From Pseudofrankia coriaricola (GTDB lineage Bacteria > Actinomycetota > Actinomycetes > Frankiales > Frankiaceae), in contig NZ_MBLO01000247.1 in the NCBI RefSeq assembly GCF_001854805.1, forward strand, positions 1-45,170: a DNA stretch of 45,170 nucleotides. Reading direction: 5' to 3'. A program made the translations under genes and the position numbers. The notes under the pieces are model-generated. The model saw only the letters and a list, made by a program, of their open reading frames with translations. It was not told the origin of the DNA and searched no databases. Each line of letters begins with the position of its first letter. Position 1 is the first letter of the stretch. Positions 16,778-24,665 of the stretch are shown piece after piece.

Positions 16778-17497
16778 ATGGGACGGACGCACGCGCTGAG
16801 CGGGGCGGTGCTCTGGCTGGTCGCCGCGCCACTCCTTTCCCGCGAAGAGTGGTTGGGCTCGTACGCGGTGTCGTTGTCAACCAGCCAGGTGATCGCCGGT
16901 GCGGTGGTGGCCGCGGGCGCGGGGCTGCTGCCCGACATCGACCATCCGTCCGGCCGGATCGCGAACACTCTCGGACCGGTCACGAGGACGATGTGCCGGT
17001 GGGTGAGCCGGGCGTCTGGTGGCCATCGGCACGCCACCCACTCCCTGCTGTTTGTGGTCGCCATGGGGTATGCCATGGGGCTGCTGGCGGCCCACTTTCG
17101 GTACGGCTGGTGGGCGGCGCTGTTCGTTCTCGTGGGCTTCGGGCTGCGCGGCCTCGGTCTGGACTTCGAGGGGCATGAGGTCTGGTCGGGGCTGAAGGAC
17201 TGTGGGATGGCCGGGGTGGCCGTCTATCTCATGCATGACCTGAACATGAGCTTTGCCGCTTACCCGGTCGCCCTGGGTTGCCTCGCCCATCTGATCGGGG
17301 ACTGCCTGACCCCAGAGGGCTGCCCCCTGCTCTGGCCGGTGAACTGGCGGATGGAGACAGTCCTGGTACCTCGGACGGACGGCAGGGTCGAACGCTTGGT
17401 GGTTGTTCCGCTGCTGGCCTGTGCCGCCGTCGTCCTCACGGCCCAAGTGCTGATCCGCCACGCCCCGTCTCACTGGTTCAGCTCACTGACGGGATAG
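16778..17497 (+). CDS. YdjM-like membrane-bound metal-dependent hydrolase
   Basis: 239 aa from the ATG at 16778; a GTG precedes it directly in frame. It is an integral membrane protein with about five hydrophobic segments. It carries the family signatures: GRTHALSGA at the N-terminus, LLPDIDHPSGRIA (41-60 region), and the His-rich GGHRHATHSLLF. LGCLAHLIGDCLTPEG follows. These His/Asp residues are thought to bind metal; in E. coli the homologue ydjM is LexA-controlled. The biochemical substrate is not established. No operon partner is evident. Confidence 0.85.
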   Translation: MGRTHALSGAVLWLVAAPLLSREEWLGSYAVSLSTSQVIAGAVVAAGAGLLPDIDHPSGRIANTLGPVTRTMCRWVSRASGGHRHATHSLLFVVAMGYAMGLLAAHFRYGWWAALFVLVGFGLRGLGLDFEGHEVWSGLKDCGMAGVAVYLMHDLNMSFAAYPVALGCLAHLIGDCLTPEGCPLLWPVNWRMETVLVPRTDGRVERLVVVPLLACAAVVLTAQVLIRHAPSHWFSSLTG

Positions 17498-17517
17498 GCC
17501 GGCTGGAGTCGACGACC

Positions 17518-17537
17518 GATCGTCGTCAGCGACGATC
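17518..17537 (+). terminator. Hairpin after the YdjM-like gene
   Basis: GATCGTCG-TCAG-CGACGATC is a perfect 8-bp stem 20 bases after the stop codon. There is no T-tract. The rest of 17498-17787 shows no recognisable gene. Confidence 0.45.
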
Positions 17538-17787
17538 TTCAGCCAGTCCGGTGATGACATAGGTCGCCCGGGGCAGGTGCACCCACCCCAGCAGAACGTG
17601 ATCGTGGAGAAATCGCAGTCTTGCTGGTCGGGCGCACCTGATTCCGTTTCGGGCCAGATCATCCAGCTGCACAAGATCGCCGCCAACTGCGTCGAGTATT
17701 GCGTCGGTTGCGCGGCTTGATCTCAGGCCGCGTCGGGTGGAGGGCCTGGCTCAGCCGTCCGGCCAACCCGGGCTTCGTAGTCCATGC

Positions 17788-17883
17788 CTCACGCGCGCAA
17801 CCCGGCGCGTCGACATCGCGACCACGCGGGCCACCCGCATTCCGTTCCTGCGGGGCACGATGCCGAACTCGATCGCGTGGTGA
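17788..17883 (+). pseudogene. Tail of a paralogue of the following gene
   Basis: The frame ending at the TGA 17881-17883 encodes RVDIATTRATRIPFLRG then TMPNSIAW*. This matches the C-terminus of the next gene (RIDIATAKATRLPFLRG then TNPNSIAW*) at 20 of 25 positions. Only the last 30 or so residues remain. It ends 8 bases before the next start codon, so the locus was a tandem array that lost one member. Confidence 0.8.
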
Positions 17884-17891
17884 CCCGGCCC

Positions 17892-18852
17892 ATGACCGCG
17901 CTCGAGGACCGCCTGCGCGACGCGACCGCCGCGACCGCCGGCCTGGTGACCACCGACCTGGTGACCACCGACCTGGCACCCGGAAGGGTCCCAGCCTCGC
18001 CCACCAGCCTGGCCCGGCAGCGCTGGTACCACCGCGGCGAGCCGCGCACGGGCCGGGCGCGGCGTCTCGTGCCTGTGCTGGTCGGCGTCGTCGTCCTGCT
18101 CCTGGTCGGCGGGTCGGCGGTTGTGCTGCCCAGGCGCTCCGAAAGCCGCCCGACCCCTGGGCGGCGGCCGTCGCCGAGGCCGGATTCCCGGCTCGTTACT
18201 TCCTCACGACGATCGCCGACGGAAAGTACCGGGAGGTCGCCGTGCGGGACGCGCTGACCGGCGCCGTCACCGCGACCGTCCAGCCGCGGTCGGATGAGTT
18301 CTTCACGACGGTCGAGGCGACGAGCGATCCGCGCGTGTTCCATGCCTTCGCCTACGACCGCGCCACGCCCAGGGGGTTCGCGTACCGGTTGACGATCGAT
18401 GGGGCGGGCCACGAGGTGTCGCTGGTCCGGGACAGCACCATCAAGCCGATCTTCGGCTGGGGGACGGACGGACCCCTGCCACCGCAGCTGCCGCCGAACA
18501 CCGCGCCTCCGACGCTTCTGCAGCTGGACACCATGATCACCCCGCTTCTCGGCGTCGGCGGCACCCGGGTCTACGTCATCGCCGCCCAGCAACGTCCCGA
18601 CGGGGCCCCGGTGACCCGGGTCGTCGAGCTGGACGCCTTCACCGGCCGTCAGCTGCGGGCCCTGTTCGAGGAGCCGAAACAGGACCGGGGCAACGCCCTC
18701 TGGACGTTCACCCGATGGCCCTCGACCCGGCCGGCAAGCTCCTGATGGTCGTCGACGGCGCCGGCGCGGCCTACCGCATCGACATCGCCACCGCCAAGGC
18801 CACCCGCCTCCCGTTCCTCCGCGGCACCAACCCCAACTCCATCGCCTGGTAG
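17892..18852 (+). pseudogene. Membrane-anchored protein of unknown function, two frameshifts
   Basis: It begins at ATG 17892 (MTALEDRLRDATAATAG). Residues about 56-80 form one transmembrane segment (VPVLVGVVVLLLVGGSAVV). Near 18145 the frame shifts and continues as DPWAAAVAEAGFPARYF, and near 18710 it shifts again into MALDPAGKLLMVVDGAG ending PNSIAW*. Each shift fits the loss of one base. The extracytoplasmic part has repeated strand-like segments (TRVVELDAFTGRQLRAL, AYRIDIATAKATRLP) suggesting a beta-propeller-like fold. Function is unknown. It is either a recent pseudogene or contains sequencing errors. Confidence 0.75.
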
Positions 18853-18929
18853 CCCGAAGCCCGCGCGTTCACCAACCGCTCGCGGCGGGACGTTCCGGGA
18901 CGTTCGATGTCCACCGGATCGTCACATCG

Positions 18930-20255
18930 TCAAGCGAGACGACGCCCGCGGTGGCCGCGGTGGCCGCGGTCGAAGTATTCCCTCAGCCCCGTGAGCAGCC
19001 GGTCGACGTCGCTGTCGTCGTTGTACGGCGCCAGCCCGATCCGCAGGCCGCCGGCGTCACCGAGGCCGAGCCGGTGGGAGGCCTCATAGGCGTAGAAGGA
19101 GCCGGCGGGGGCGTTGACCCCGCGTTCGCCGAGGAAGGTCCGGATGTCCTGCGGGTCATGGCCCTCGAAGGTCGTAAGGAGGGTGGGCGTGCGGCGGGCC
19201 GCTCGTGACCAGAGCGTGGCCCCGGGCAGCTCGCGCAGCCCTGCCTCGATCCGCTCGCGCAGGACGTCCTCGTGGGCCTGAAGCGCCGCCATCGAAGCGA
19301 GAAGCCTCGCGCGCCGGTCCGCGCCCGCGCTGCCCGCGCCGGCCGCGCGGCCGGTACCGGCCGCGCTGGGTGCCAGGTCGGCGAGGAAGTCGACGGCCGC
19401 TGTCGTACCGGCCATCAGCTCGTAGGGGAGGGTGCCGAGCTCGAACCGCTCCGGCACGGCGTCGGTCGCCGGCAGCAGCTTGTCGGGGGAGAGCTGTTCG
19501 AGGAGCTCGGGCCTGCCGTAGGTGACGCCACAGTGGGGGCCGAGGAACTTGTAGGGAGAGCAGGCGTAGAAGTCCGCGCCGAGGGCCGGTACGTCGACCG
19601 CCGCATGCGCCGAGTGGTGCACGCCGTCGACGTGCAGCCAGGCGCCGGCGGCGTGGGCCAGCTGGCTGATCGCGGCGATGTCGGGCATGGTGCCGATCAG
19701 GTTGGAGGCCGCCGTGACCGCGACCAGCCGTGTGGCGTGGGAGAGGACACGCTCGATGTGGTCGAGCTCGAGCTCGCCGGTCTCGGGGTCGAAGTCGGCG
19801 AAACGGACCGTCACCCCGACCGCCCGCGCGGCGAGAACCCACGGCCGGACGTTGCCGTCATGGTCGAGCCGGGTGACGACCACCTCGTCCGCCGGACCCC
19901 ATCGCCTCGCCATCGTGCGGGCGAGGTCCATCGTGTTCTGCGTCATGCTGCGGCCGAAGATCACACCGTCCGGCTCGACGTCGAGGAGGTCGGCGAGGGC
20001 GGCACGGCAGGCGACGACGGTCTCCTCCGCGTTGCGCTCGCCGAGCGTCACGGTGCCACGGTTGGCCAGCGGACGGGTGAGCGTGTCGTAGACCGCCCGA
20101 GCCACGACATCGGGGGTCTGAGAGCCTCCCGGCCCGTCGAAGTGGGCGGCGCCGGCGGCGAGCGCCGGGAAGCGGCCGCGGACGGCGGCGACGTCATAGG
20201 CGGCGGCGACGTCATAGGCGGTGGCGGCGTCCGGGGCGGTAGGGGGCTCGGTCAT
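18930..20255 (-). CDS. Cysteine desulfurase-like PLP aminotransferase (class V)
   Basis: 441 aa from the ATG at 20255 (a GTG sits just upstream). It is a fold-type I PLP enzyme of the SufS/CsdA-like group. HVDGVHHSAHAAVDV carries the PLP-pairing Asp, and K236 in YACSPYKFLGP is the Schiff-base lysine. The family is usually annotated 'cysteine desulfurase-like protein' with unproven substrate. No suf or isc genes are nearby, so a general Fe-S role is doubtful. Two short in-frame expansions are odd: an 18-bp tandem repeat near the N-terminus and a 9-bp GHR repeat at the C-terminus. The gene lies just downstream of a truncated LLM start. Confidence 0.9.
   Translation of the reverse strand: MTEPPTAPDAATAYDVAAAYDVAAVRGRFPALAAGAAHFDGPGGSQTPDVVARAVYDTLTRPLANRGTVTLGERNAEETVVACRAALADLLDVEPDGVIFGRSMTQNTMDLARTMARRWGPADEVVVTRLDHDGNVRPWVLAARAVGVTVRFADFDPETGELELDHIERVLSHATRLVAVTAASNLIGTMPDIAAISQLAHAAGAWLHVDGVHHSAHAAVDVPALGADFYACSPYKFLGPHCGVTYGRPELLEQLSPDKLLPATDAVPERFELGTLPYELMAGTTAAVDFLADLAPSAAGTGRAAGAGSAGADRRARLLASMAALQAHEDVLRERIEAGLRELPGATLWSRAARRTPTLLTTFEGHDPQDIRTFLGERGVNAPAGSFYAYEASHRLGLGDAGGLRIGLAPYNDDSDVDRLLTGLREYFDRGHRGHRGRRLA
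20190..20225. repeat. 18-bp tandem repeat in coding sequence
   Basis: Two copies (20190-20207 and 20208-20225, 17/18 identical) encode the duplicated YDVAAA near the N-terminus of the desulfurase-like protein. The repeat keeps the frame. Confidence 0.8.
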
Positions 20256-20284
20256 CACCCCAAGCCTGCCAGTACCGCTCGGAG

Positions 20285-20337
20285 GTGCCCGCGCCCCACT
20301 CGGCGGCTTTGGTCGAAAGCAGTACGCCGATGTCCAT
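20285..20337 (-). pseudogene. LLM oxidoreductase, N-terminal remnant
   Basis: From the ATG at 20337 the frame reads MDIGVLLSTKAAEWGAG. The intact LLM gene at 26035-27003 starts MDIGVLLPTGAAQWGAD. Homology then stops and the sequence runs into the desulfurase-like gene. The 60-base leader upstream is also shared with the intact gene. It is a 5' stub of a duplicated LLM gene. Confidence 0.8.
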
Positions 20338-20368
20338 GGCGACGGTGCTCACGGCCGGTGCGGACAGC

Positions 20369-20389
20369 GACAATTCCCGGCGAGGAATG
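20369..20389. promoter_or_regulatory. Operator-like motif, copy 1
   Basis: CGACAATTCC-N6-GGAATGG: inverted ATTCC/GGAAT half-sites (20373-20377 and 20384-20388) with 6 bases between. It lies 33 bases before the XRE gene and 35 bases before the LLM stub, divergent to each other. The same motif occurs at 21672-21690 and 27035-27055. It is a probable binding site, possibly of the adjacent XRE regulator. Confidence 0.65.
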
Positions 20390-20421
20390 GCCCAGGACGC
20401 CACGGCCGGTAGAACAGGCCT

Positions 20422-21201
20422 GTGGACTTCCCTCACGCGCTACGTGAACGCCGTACCGGCCGTCGTCTCAGCCAGCTCGATCTGGCGCTGCGGGCGGGTA
20501 CCACCCAGCGGCACCTCAGCTTCATCGAGTCCGGTAGGTCCGTCCCCGGCCGGAGCATGGTCGTGCGTCTGGCCGAGTCACTCGAACTGCCGCTGCGGGA
20601 GCGCAACGAGCTGTTGTTGGCCGCCGGGTTTGCGCCCGTCTACCCGGAGAGCTCGCTTGACGAACCGGTGCTGGCCCCGGTGCGCACGGCGATCGATCAC
20701 ATCGTCCGTGGGCACTTGCCATATCCGGCGGTGGTCGTGGACCGCGACGGCGACCTGATCGCCGCGAACGACGCATTCGATCTGATCACCGAGGGCGCGG
20801 CGCCCGAGCTTGTAGGCCCGGGCAGAAACGTCTACCGCCTCGCGCTGCATCCAGAGGGCGTCGCGCCCCGTATCCGCAACCTCGCCGAATGGGCGCGCCA
20901 CATCCTGGCGCGCCTTGGCCACATGGCGGAGTTGCGCTCCGAACTCATGAGATACGTCCCTGAGCTGGCGCCGTCCGACGGGCAGCTCGGCTTCGCGGTC
21001 CCGCTTCACCTGGGGTCATCCCGCGGTGAGCTGCGCCTGATGACGACGGTGACGACCTTCGCCACCGCCGTCGACGTAACGCTCGCCGAGCTGAAGCTGG
21101 AGGCGTTCCTGCCGGTCGACCCGGCGACGGCCGAAGCTCTCTCGGCGGCCGCCGAGGCGGTGCCTCCCTCGCCTGGAGGTCAGGCTCCCGGGAACATGTA
21201 G
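20422..21201 (+). CDS. XRE regulator with MmyB-like ligand domain
   Basis: 259 aa from a GTG at 20422 (VDFPHALRERRTGRRLSQLDLA). HTH_31-type helix-turn-helix lies at about 5-65 with TTQRHLSFIESGRSVPGR. The MmyB-like PAS-related ligand-binding domain (about 85-245) contains VVVDRDGDLIAANDAF and the late LRLMTTVTTFATAVDVTLAELKLEAFLP. Members control small-molecule or fatty-acid-responsive genes; the ligand here is unknown. The operator-like motif begins 33 bases upstream and recurs near two other genes, which suggests autoregulation plus a small local regulon. The 3' end overlaps the SnoaL-like gene by 22 bases, convergently. Confidence 0.9.
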   Translation: MDFPHALRERRTGRRLSQLDLALRAGTTQRHLSFIESGRSVPGRSMVVRLAESLELPLRERNELLLAAGFAPVYPESSLDEPVLAPVRTAIDHIVRGHLPYPAVVVDRDGDLIAANDAFDLITEGAAPELVGPGRNVYRLALHPEGVAPRIRNLAEWARHILARLGHMAELRSELMRYVPELAPSDGQLGFAVPLHLGSSRGELRLMTTVTTFATAVDVTLAELKLEAFLPVDPATAEALSAAAEAVPPSPGGQAPGNM

Positions 21202-21602
21202 TCGGTCTTGATCCGGCCGTCGTCGTCGAGCACGACGATCTCCAGGCCCCCGCCCACCACGTCGCCGGTGTCGACGGACACGGTCTCCCAGCCGAACTTG
21301 ACGACGTCCCGGAGGCGCACCGCATCGGCGCACGACCGGAACGTGAGCCCCGCCTTCTCGACGAACTGTTCGTAGCTGCGTGCCACGCGGATCTCGATGG
21401 CGGCGTGCCCCTGGGCGTCGAGGGCCTGGTGCTCGAAGCTGAGTCCTGCCGCGGCCTCGCGGATCTCCATCGGCGGCTGGAGGATGTGGACGCCGTCCTC
21501 GGCCCACAGGCGCGCGATGGCCGCACGGCGCTGCGCCGCGTCCGGCTCCGTCCACTGGGCCACGTAGCGGTCGGCCAGATCCCGCGGGTCAACCTCAATC
21601 AT
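21180..21602 (-). CDS. SnoaL-like / NTF2-fold protein
   Basis: 140 aa from the ATG at 21602 with AAAGGAG spaced 6 bases. The cone-shaped alpha+beta barrel pattern fits the SnoaL/NTF2 superfamily: DLADRYVAQWTEPDAAQRRAAIARLWAEDG at the start is typical, followed by a central alpha-beta segment and late VVLDDDGRIKTDYMF. Members bind or isomerise small hydrophobic compounds; no activity can be assigned. It carries operator-like motif copy 2 in its leader, 71 bases upstream, so it is probably co-regulated with the XRE and LLM genes. It overlaps the convergent XRE gene. Confidence 0.82.
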   Translation of the reverse strand: MIEVDPRDLADRYVAQWTEPDAAQRRAAIARLWAEDGVHILQPPMEIREAAAGLSFEHQALDAQGHAAIEIRVARSYEQFVEKAGLTFRSCADAVRLRDVVKFGWETVSVDTGDVVGGGLEIVVLDDDGRIKTDYMFPGA

Positions 21603-21671
21603 GGAATCTCCTTTATCGGTATGTCGCCTGGACCTGTGGACCCAGATCCTGTGGGCGGCGATGGTGACCGA

Positions 21672-21690
21672 CAATTCCCGCCTGGGAATG
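21672..21690. promoter_or_regulatory. Operator-like motif, copy 2
   Basis: CGACAATTCCC-GCCT-GGGAATG, with 6-bp arms here, the most symmetric of three copies. Read on the minus strand it ends GGAATTGTCG; TTGTCG could be a -35 box with CAGGAT as -10 after 17 bases, driving the SnoaL-like gene. Confidence 0.65.
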
Positions 21691-22016
21691 ACCTCGTCCG
21701 GTGCGCGAGATCGGCGGAAAGGCTTCCGTCCGCCATGGCCTCGCGGGCGCGACCACGGTGATGACTCGGCGCGACCGTCGTCGCCGGCCTGCTGCCGCGG
21801 CGACACCGCCGACAGCCGCAACCCTACGATCATGGGCTTTCTGCGGTCGAGGCGGCGCCACTAGAGTTCTTGGCCGTGGAGACTGGCGTCGAAGACACGA
21901 TTTTCGGGTCGCGCGTTCTGGCCCGGCCTGATCCGTGCATCCCGGCGAGCAGTCTCGCTATCCCGAGGTCCGGCCGAGATCGCGTGGATGACACATGACT
22001 GGCGGTCGATTCGGCG
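21691..22016. other. Spacer, nothing recognised
   Basis: Between operator-like copy 2 and the TetR stop I see no gene, repeat or clear hairpin. The ORFs present are Arg-rich shadow frames. Confidence 0.5.
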
Positions 22017-22817
22017 TCAACCGGTGCCGTCGGCGCTGAGCTGCCTGCCCGGCGAACCTGGCTCGGCGCGTTCGATGAGGGAGGCCAGGCCGTCGAGGAC
22101 GCGGGCCAGGCCGAAGCGGTACGCGTGGTCGGGGTCGTGGGCGCTGCCATGCGCCTCACCGGCGGCGGTGCCGACCCGGCTGGCCAGCGGGTAGCGCCGT
22201 TCGTCGAGCACCTGGGCGAGCAGCGGGCCGACGCGCGCCCACCACTGCGCGTCATCGCCGGCGGTCGCCACGGCGGCTGCCTGGTGCGCCTCCCTGGCAT
22301 TGGCCTGCACGAAGGACAGCAGGTAGGTCAGGCAGTCGTCCATCTCCACATCGGAAAGGCCGAGCCCGTCGAGTGCTGACAGCTCGTGCTCGTACTTCGC
22401 CATGAGGCCTGGTCCGAGTGGCGGGCGGAGGGTCGAGATCTCGGCGGCCCAGGGATGCGCCGAGAAGAGTGCTCGGTTCTCGTCGGCGACGGCGGTCAAC
22501 CGCGTGCGCCAGCGCGCGCCCGTGGTGTCCGCGCGCGGCGTCCGGATGTAGACCGCGTCCAGCATCAGGTCAAGCATCTCGGCCTTGCCCGGCACATAGG
22601 TGTAGAGGGTCATCGGCACGACGCCGAGTGCCCGGGAGACCGCCCGCATGGTCACCGCGGCCAGCCCTTCGCGGTCGGCCAGCCCGATGGCGGTGTCGAC
22701 CACGGCACTCAGCTCCAGCCCCCTGGCCGGTCCACGGCGGGATGGTGCGAGCGGCTTCCCCCACAGCAGCGCCAGCGTGCGTGCCGGGTCACCAGATCCC
22801 GAGCGTTCATCCGTCAC
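22017..22817 (-). CDS. TetR family regulator with TetR_C-type domain
   Basis: 266 aa from the GTG at 22817 (VTDERSGSG); a GTG at 22835 is also possible but would start 7 bases from the operator. The HTH (about 40-85) reads LADREGLAAVTMRAVSRALGV then VPMTLYTYVPGKAEML, the order seen in TetR proteins with an extended N-terminus. The C-terminal domain is of the tetracycline-repressor class C type. It diverges from a VOC gene across a perfect 29-bp palindrome, so it very likely represses both. Confidence 0.9.
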   Translation of the reverse strand: MTDERSGSGDPARTLALLWGKPLAPSRRGPARGLELSAVVDTAIGLADREGLAAVTMRAVSRALGVVPMTLYTYVPGKAEMLDLMLDAVYIRTPRADTTGARWRTRLTAVADENRALFSAHPWAAEISTLRPPLGPGLMAKYEHELSALDGLGLSDVEMDDCLTYLLSFVQANAREAHQAAAVATAGDDAQWWARVGPLLAQVLDERRYPLASRVGTAAGEAHGSAHDPDHAYRFGLARVLDGLASLIERAEPGSPGRQLSADGTG

Positions 22818-22841
22818 CTGGCCATCTTCGTACACAAAACA

Positions 22842-22870
22842 CTGTACGATGTATGTTGTACATCGTACAG
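22842..22870. promoter_or_regulatory. Perfect TetR-type operator palindrome
   Basis: Left arm CTGTACGATGTA (22842-22853), spacer TGTTG, right arm TACATCGTACAG (22859-22870). All 12 positions are complementary. It lies between divergent TetR and VOC starts, 25 bases from each, and must overlap their promoters. Its AT-richness stands out against the local GC content. Confidence 0.85.
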
Positions 22871-22895
22871 AGTTGTCGATCCTGAAGGGCCAACC

Positions 22896-23303
22896 ATGAA
22901 GATCATTTCATCCGCCGTCTCACTGAACGTCGACGATGTCGAGGCGTCGGCGGGCTTCCTGACCCGGCACTTCGGCTTCGCCGAGCAGCTGGCCGCGGAG
23001 GGATTCGCTTCCCTCGTCCGCGACGACGCCGGTATGAACGTCGTCTTCCTGCGCCGTGGCCTGCCAACGCTTCCCGCCGACCAGCGCGACGACCGTGCGG
23101 GCGGGCTCATCATCGCCTTCGTCGTCGACGACCTGGAAGGTGAGCTCGCCCGGCTGCGTGGCGAGGGTGTGATGATCACTATGCCGCTGACCGAGGAGGA
23201 GTGGGGGGAGCGGGCTTTTCAGGTTCGCGACCCCAACGGCATCATCGTGCAGCTTGTCGACTGGAAGGGATCGGGCGCCCAGGCGGCGGTGGTCGAGGCG
23301 TAG
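22896..23303 (+). CDS. VOC family protein (glyoxalase/bleomycin resistance type)
   Basis: 135 aa from the ATG at 22896 with GAAGGG spaced 6 bases. Two VOC half-domains are seen: VSLNVDDVEASAGFLTRHFGF at the start and a second half ending FQVRDPNGIIVQLVDW, which supplies the terminal metal-ligand Glu/Gln strand. Proteins of this kind bind or modify toxic small molecules. Here the local TetR and operator point to an inducible detoxification or sequestration role. Substrate unknown. The C-terminus has a short unrelated tail. Confidence 0.88.
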   Translation: MKIISSAVSLNVDDVEASAGFLTRHFGFAEQLAAEGFASLVRDDAGMNVVFLRRGLPTLPADQRDDRAGGLIIAFVVDDLEGELARLRGEGVMITMPLTEEEWGERAFQVRDPNGIIVQLVDWKGSGAQAAVVEA

Positions 23304-23356
23304 CGAGCCGCGAGTCCGGTCTTCGGCTGATCGGACGATCGGACTCGGGGACACGG

Positions 23357-24202
23357 TCAGCGGGGTAGGGAAGCGTGCCGTTCCAGGAAAGCGGCGACGT
23401 CACTCTCCGACTCGATCGGCAGCGGATACACAAGGAGACGGTCGACCCCGAGTTCGGCGTACCGGCGGGCCGCGGCAGCGGTGACCTCGATCGGATCGAG
23501 CTGCATATAGATGATTTCCAGACGGCCGAGCCGGGCCGGTCGCTCGATCTCGACCGCTGCCGCGGCCAGTCCAGACAGGTGGGTGGCGAGGTCGGCGGCG
23601 GTGCCGTTGCCAAACCATCCGTGCCCACGGGCGACCGCGCGTCGGTAGGCGGCCGGGCTGTGACCGCCGATCACGACTCGCGGGCCGCCCGGGCGCACGG
23701 GCCGAGGATGCGCGTCGATGTCTGCGAACGAGACGTACTGCCCGCTGTAGACGGGCTGGGGATCGAGCCAGAGCGACGCCATCGCGTCCAGGTACTCGTC
23801 CGTGCGGCGGCCGCGCCCGGCCATCGGCACCCCGATGGCGGACATCTCCGGCTCCAGGTAGCCGGCGCCGACGCCGAGCAGCGTTCGCCCTTCGCTCAGC
23901 ACGTCCAGGCTCGCCACCTGCTTGGCCAGAACCAGCGGGTTGCGCTGGGGAAGGATGATGATCCCGGTGCCCAGCTCGAGCCGCCGGGTGGCCGCGGCCA
24001 CGTAGGTCAGGTGGATCAGGGGGTCGAGGATCGGGTCCGTCGCCTCCATCGGCGAGGCCGGCACCCGAGGGCTGGGCAGGACGACGTGTTCACCGGCCCA
24101 CCAGGAGCGATACCCCAGCTCCTCGGCCAGCCGTGCCAGGCGGACGGTCGCCTCCGGGCCGGCCGTCGCCTTCGCGTTAAGACCACTGACACCGAGTTCC
24201 AC
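23357..24202 (-). CDS. LLM class (F420-dependent type) oxidoreductase
   Basis: 281 aa from the GTG at 24202, 8 bases after AGGGA; a GTG at 24208 is too close to it. It has the bacterial-luciferase TIM-barrel pattern: RLARLAEELGYRSWWAGEHV near 20-40, TRRLELGTGIIILPQRNPLVLAKQ near 85-105, and VASLDVLSEGRTLLGVGAGY. The late PRVVIGGHSPAAYRRAVARGHGWFG fits the F420-dependent (Rv2161c/TIGR03619-like) subgroup. It should transfer hydride between F420 or FMN and an unknown substrate. Its start lies within the tail of a truncated dehydrogenase gene. Confidence 0.9.
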   Translation of the reverse strand: MELGVSGLNAKATAGPEATVRLARLAEELGYRSWWAGEHVVLPSPRVPASPMEATDPILDPLIHLTYVAAATRRLELGTGIIILPQRNPLVLAKQVASLDVLSEGRTLLGVGAGYLEPEMSAIGVPMAGRGRRTDEYLDAMASLWLDPQPVYSGQYVSFADIDAHPRPVRPGGPRVVIGGHSPAAYRRAVARGHGWFGNGTAADLATHLSGLAAAAVEIERPARLGRLEIIYMQLDPIEVTAAAARRYAELGVDRLLVYPLPIESESDVAAFLERHASLPR

Positions 24203-24611
24203 GCTCACGCTCCCTAGAACCTCTGCTCGTAGAACCTCTGCTCGGACGTCGCCTCGCCGCCCGTTCCGCCGGAACGTCGAGGACGGCCTTGCCCGCGACG
24301 CGGCGGGACAGCAGTGCCTCGGCGACCTCGGGCGCCCGCTCCCAGGGGCCCCGCCAGCCGATCTGTGGGTCCAGCTCGCCCCGGTCGAGCAGCCGGACGA
24401 GGTAGCCGATGACCTCGGCCAGTCCGGAGCCGATGACGAACGGCTCGATCCGCCGGTCGCCGGACCGATGCCGTTCCGCCTCGAAGTCGATGGTGGTCGG
24501 CTGGCCGGACGCCTTACCGATGGACAGCGCGACCCCGCCCGGTTCGAGCAGCGAGAAGGCCTCGGCCAGCTGCTGTCCGCCCACGTTGTCGAGAACGCCC
24601 CGCCAGACCAC
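24177..24611 (-). pseudogene. Quinone-reductase-type zinc-binding dehydrogenase, C-terminal remnant
   Basis: About 110 residues from VVWRGVLDNVGGQQLAEAFSLL through GGVALSIGKASGQPTTIDF to VAGKAVLDV match the C-terminal third of MDR-superfamily quinone oxidoreductases. The catalytic domain and the GxGxxG cofactor motif are missing, and the reading frame upstream towards 24650 is unrelated. The last 30 residues are an Arg-rich extension encoded partly by a 15-bp duplication and overlap the LLM start. It is divergent from the LysR gene, so it was probably that regulator's target. Confidence 0.75.
24215..24244. repeat. Exact 15-bp tandem duplication
   Basis: TAGAACCTCTGCTCG occurs twice in direct succession (24215-24229, 24230-24244). 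It lies just upstream of the LLM Shine-Dalgarno and inside the tail of the dehydrogenase remnant. It looks like a recent slippage event. Confidence 0.85.
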
Positions 24612-24650
24612 CGTGCCTGGCTTCTCCGCGTTGGTCCAAGACCCGTTGTT

Positions 24651-24665
24651 ATAACCAATGGTTAT
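24651..24665. promoter_or_regulatory. LysR-type T-N11-A box on the LysR start
   Basis: ATAACCA-A-TGGTTAT is a perfect 7-bp dyad with the LysR pattern T-N11-A. It overlaps the start codons of the LysR gene (24658/24664) and precedes the divergent dehydrogenase remnant. Autorepression is the natural reading. Confidence 0.75.

Noticed and set aside
17483-17700. Small ORFs after the YdjM-like gene on both strands
   Set aside because: They have no start context and no family resemblance, and composition does not favour one frame.
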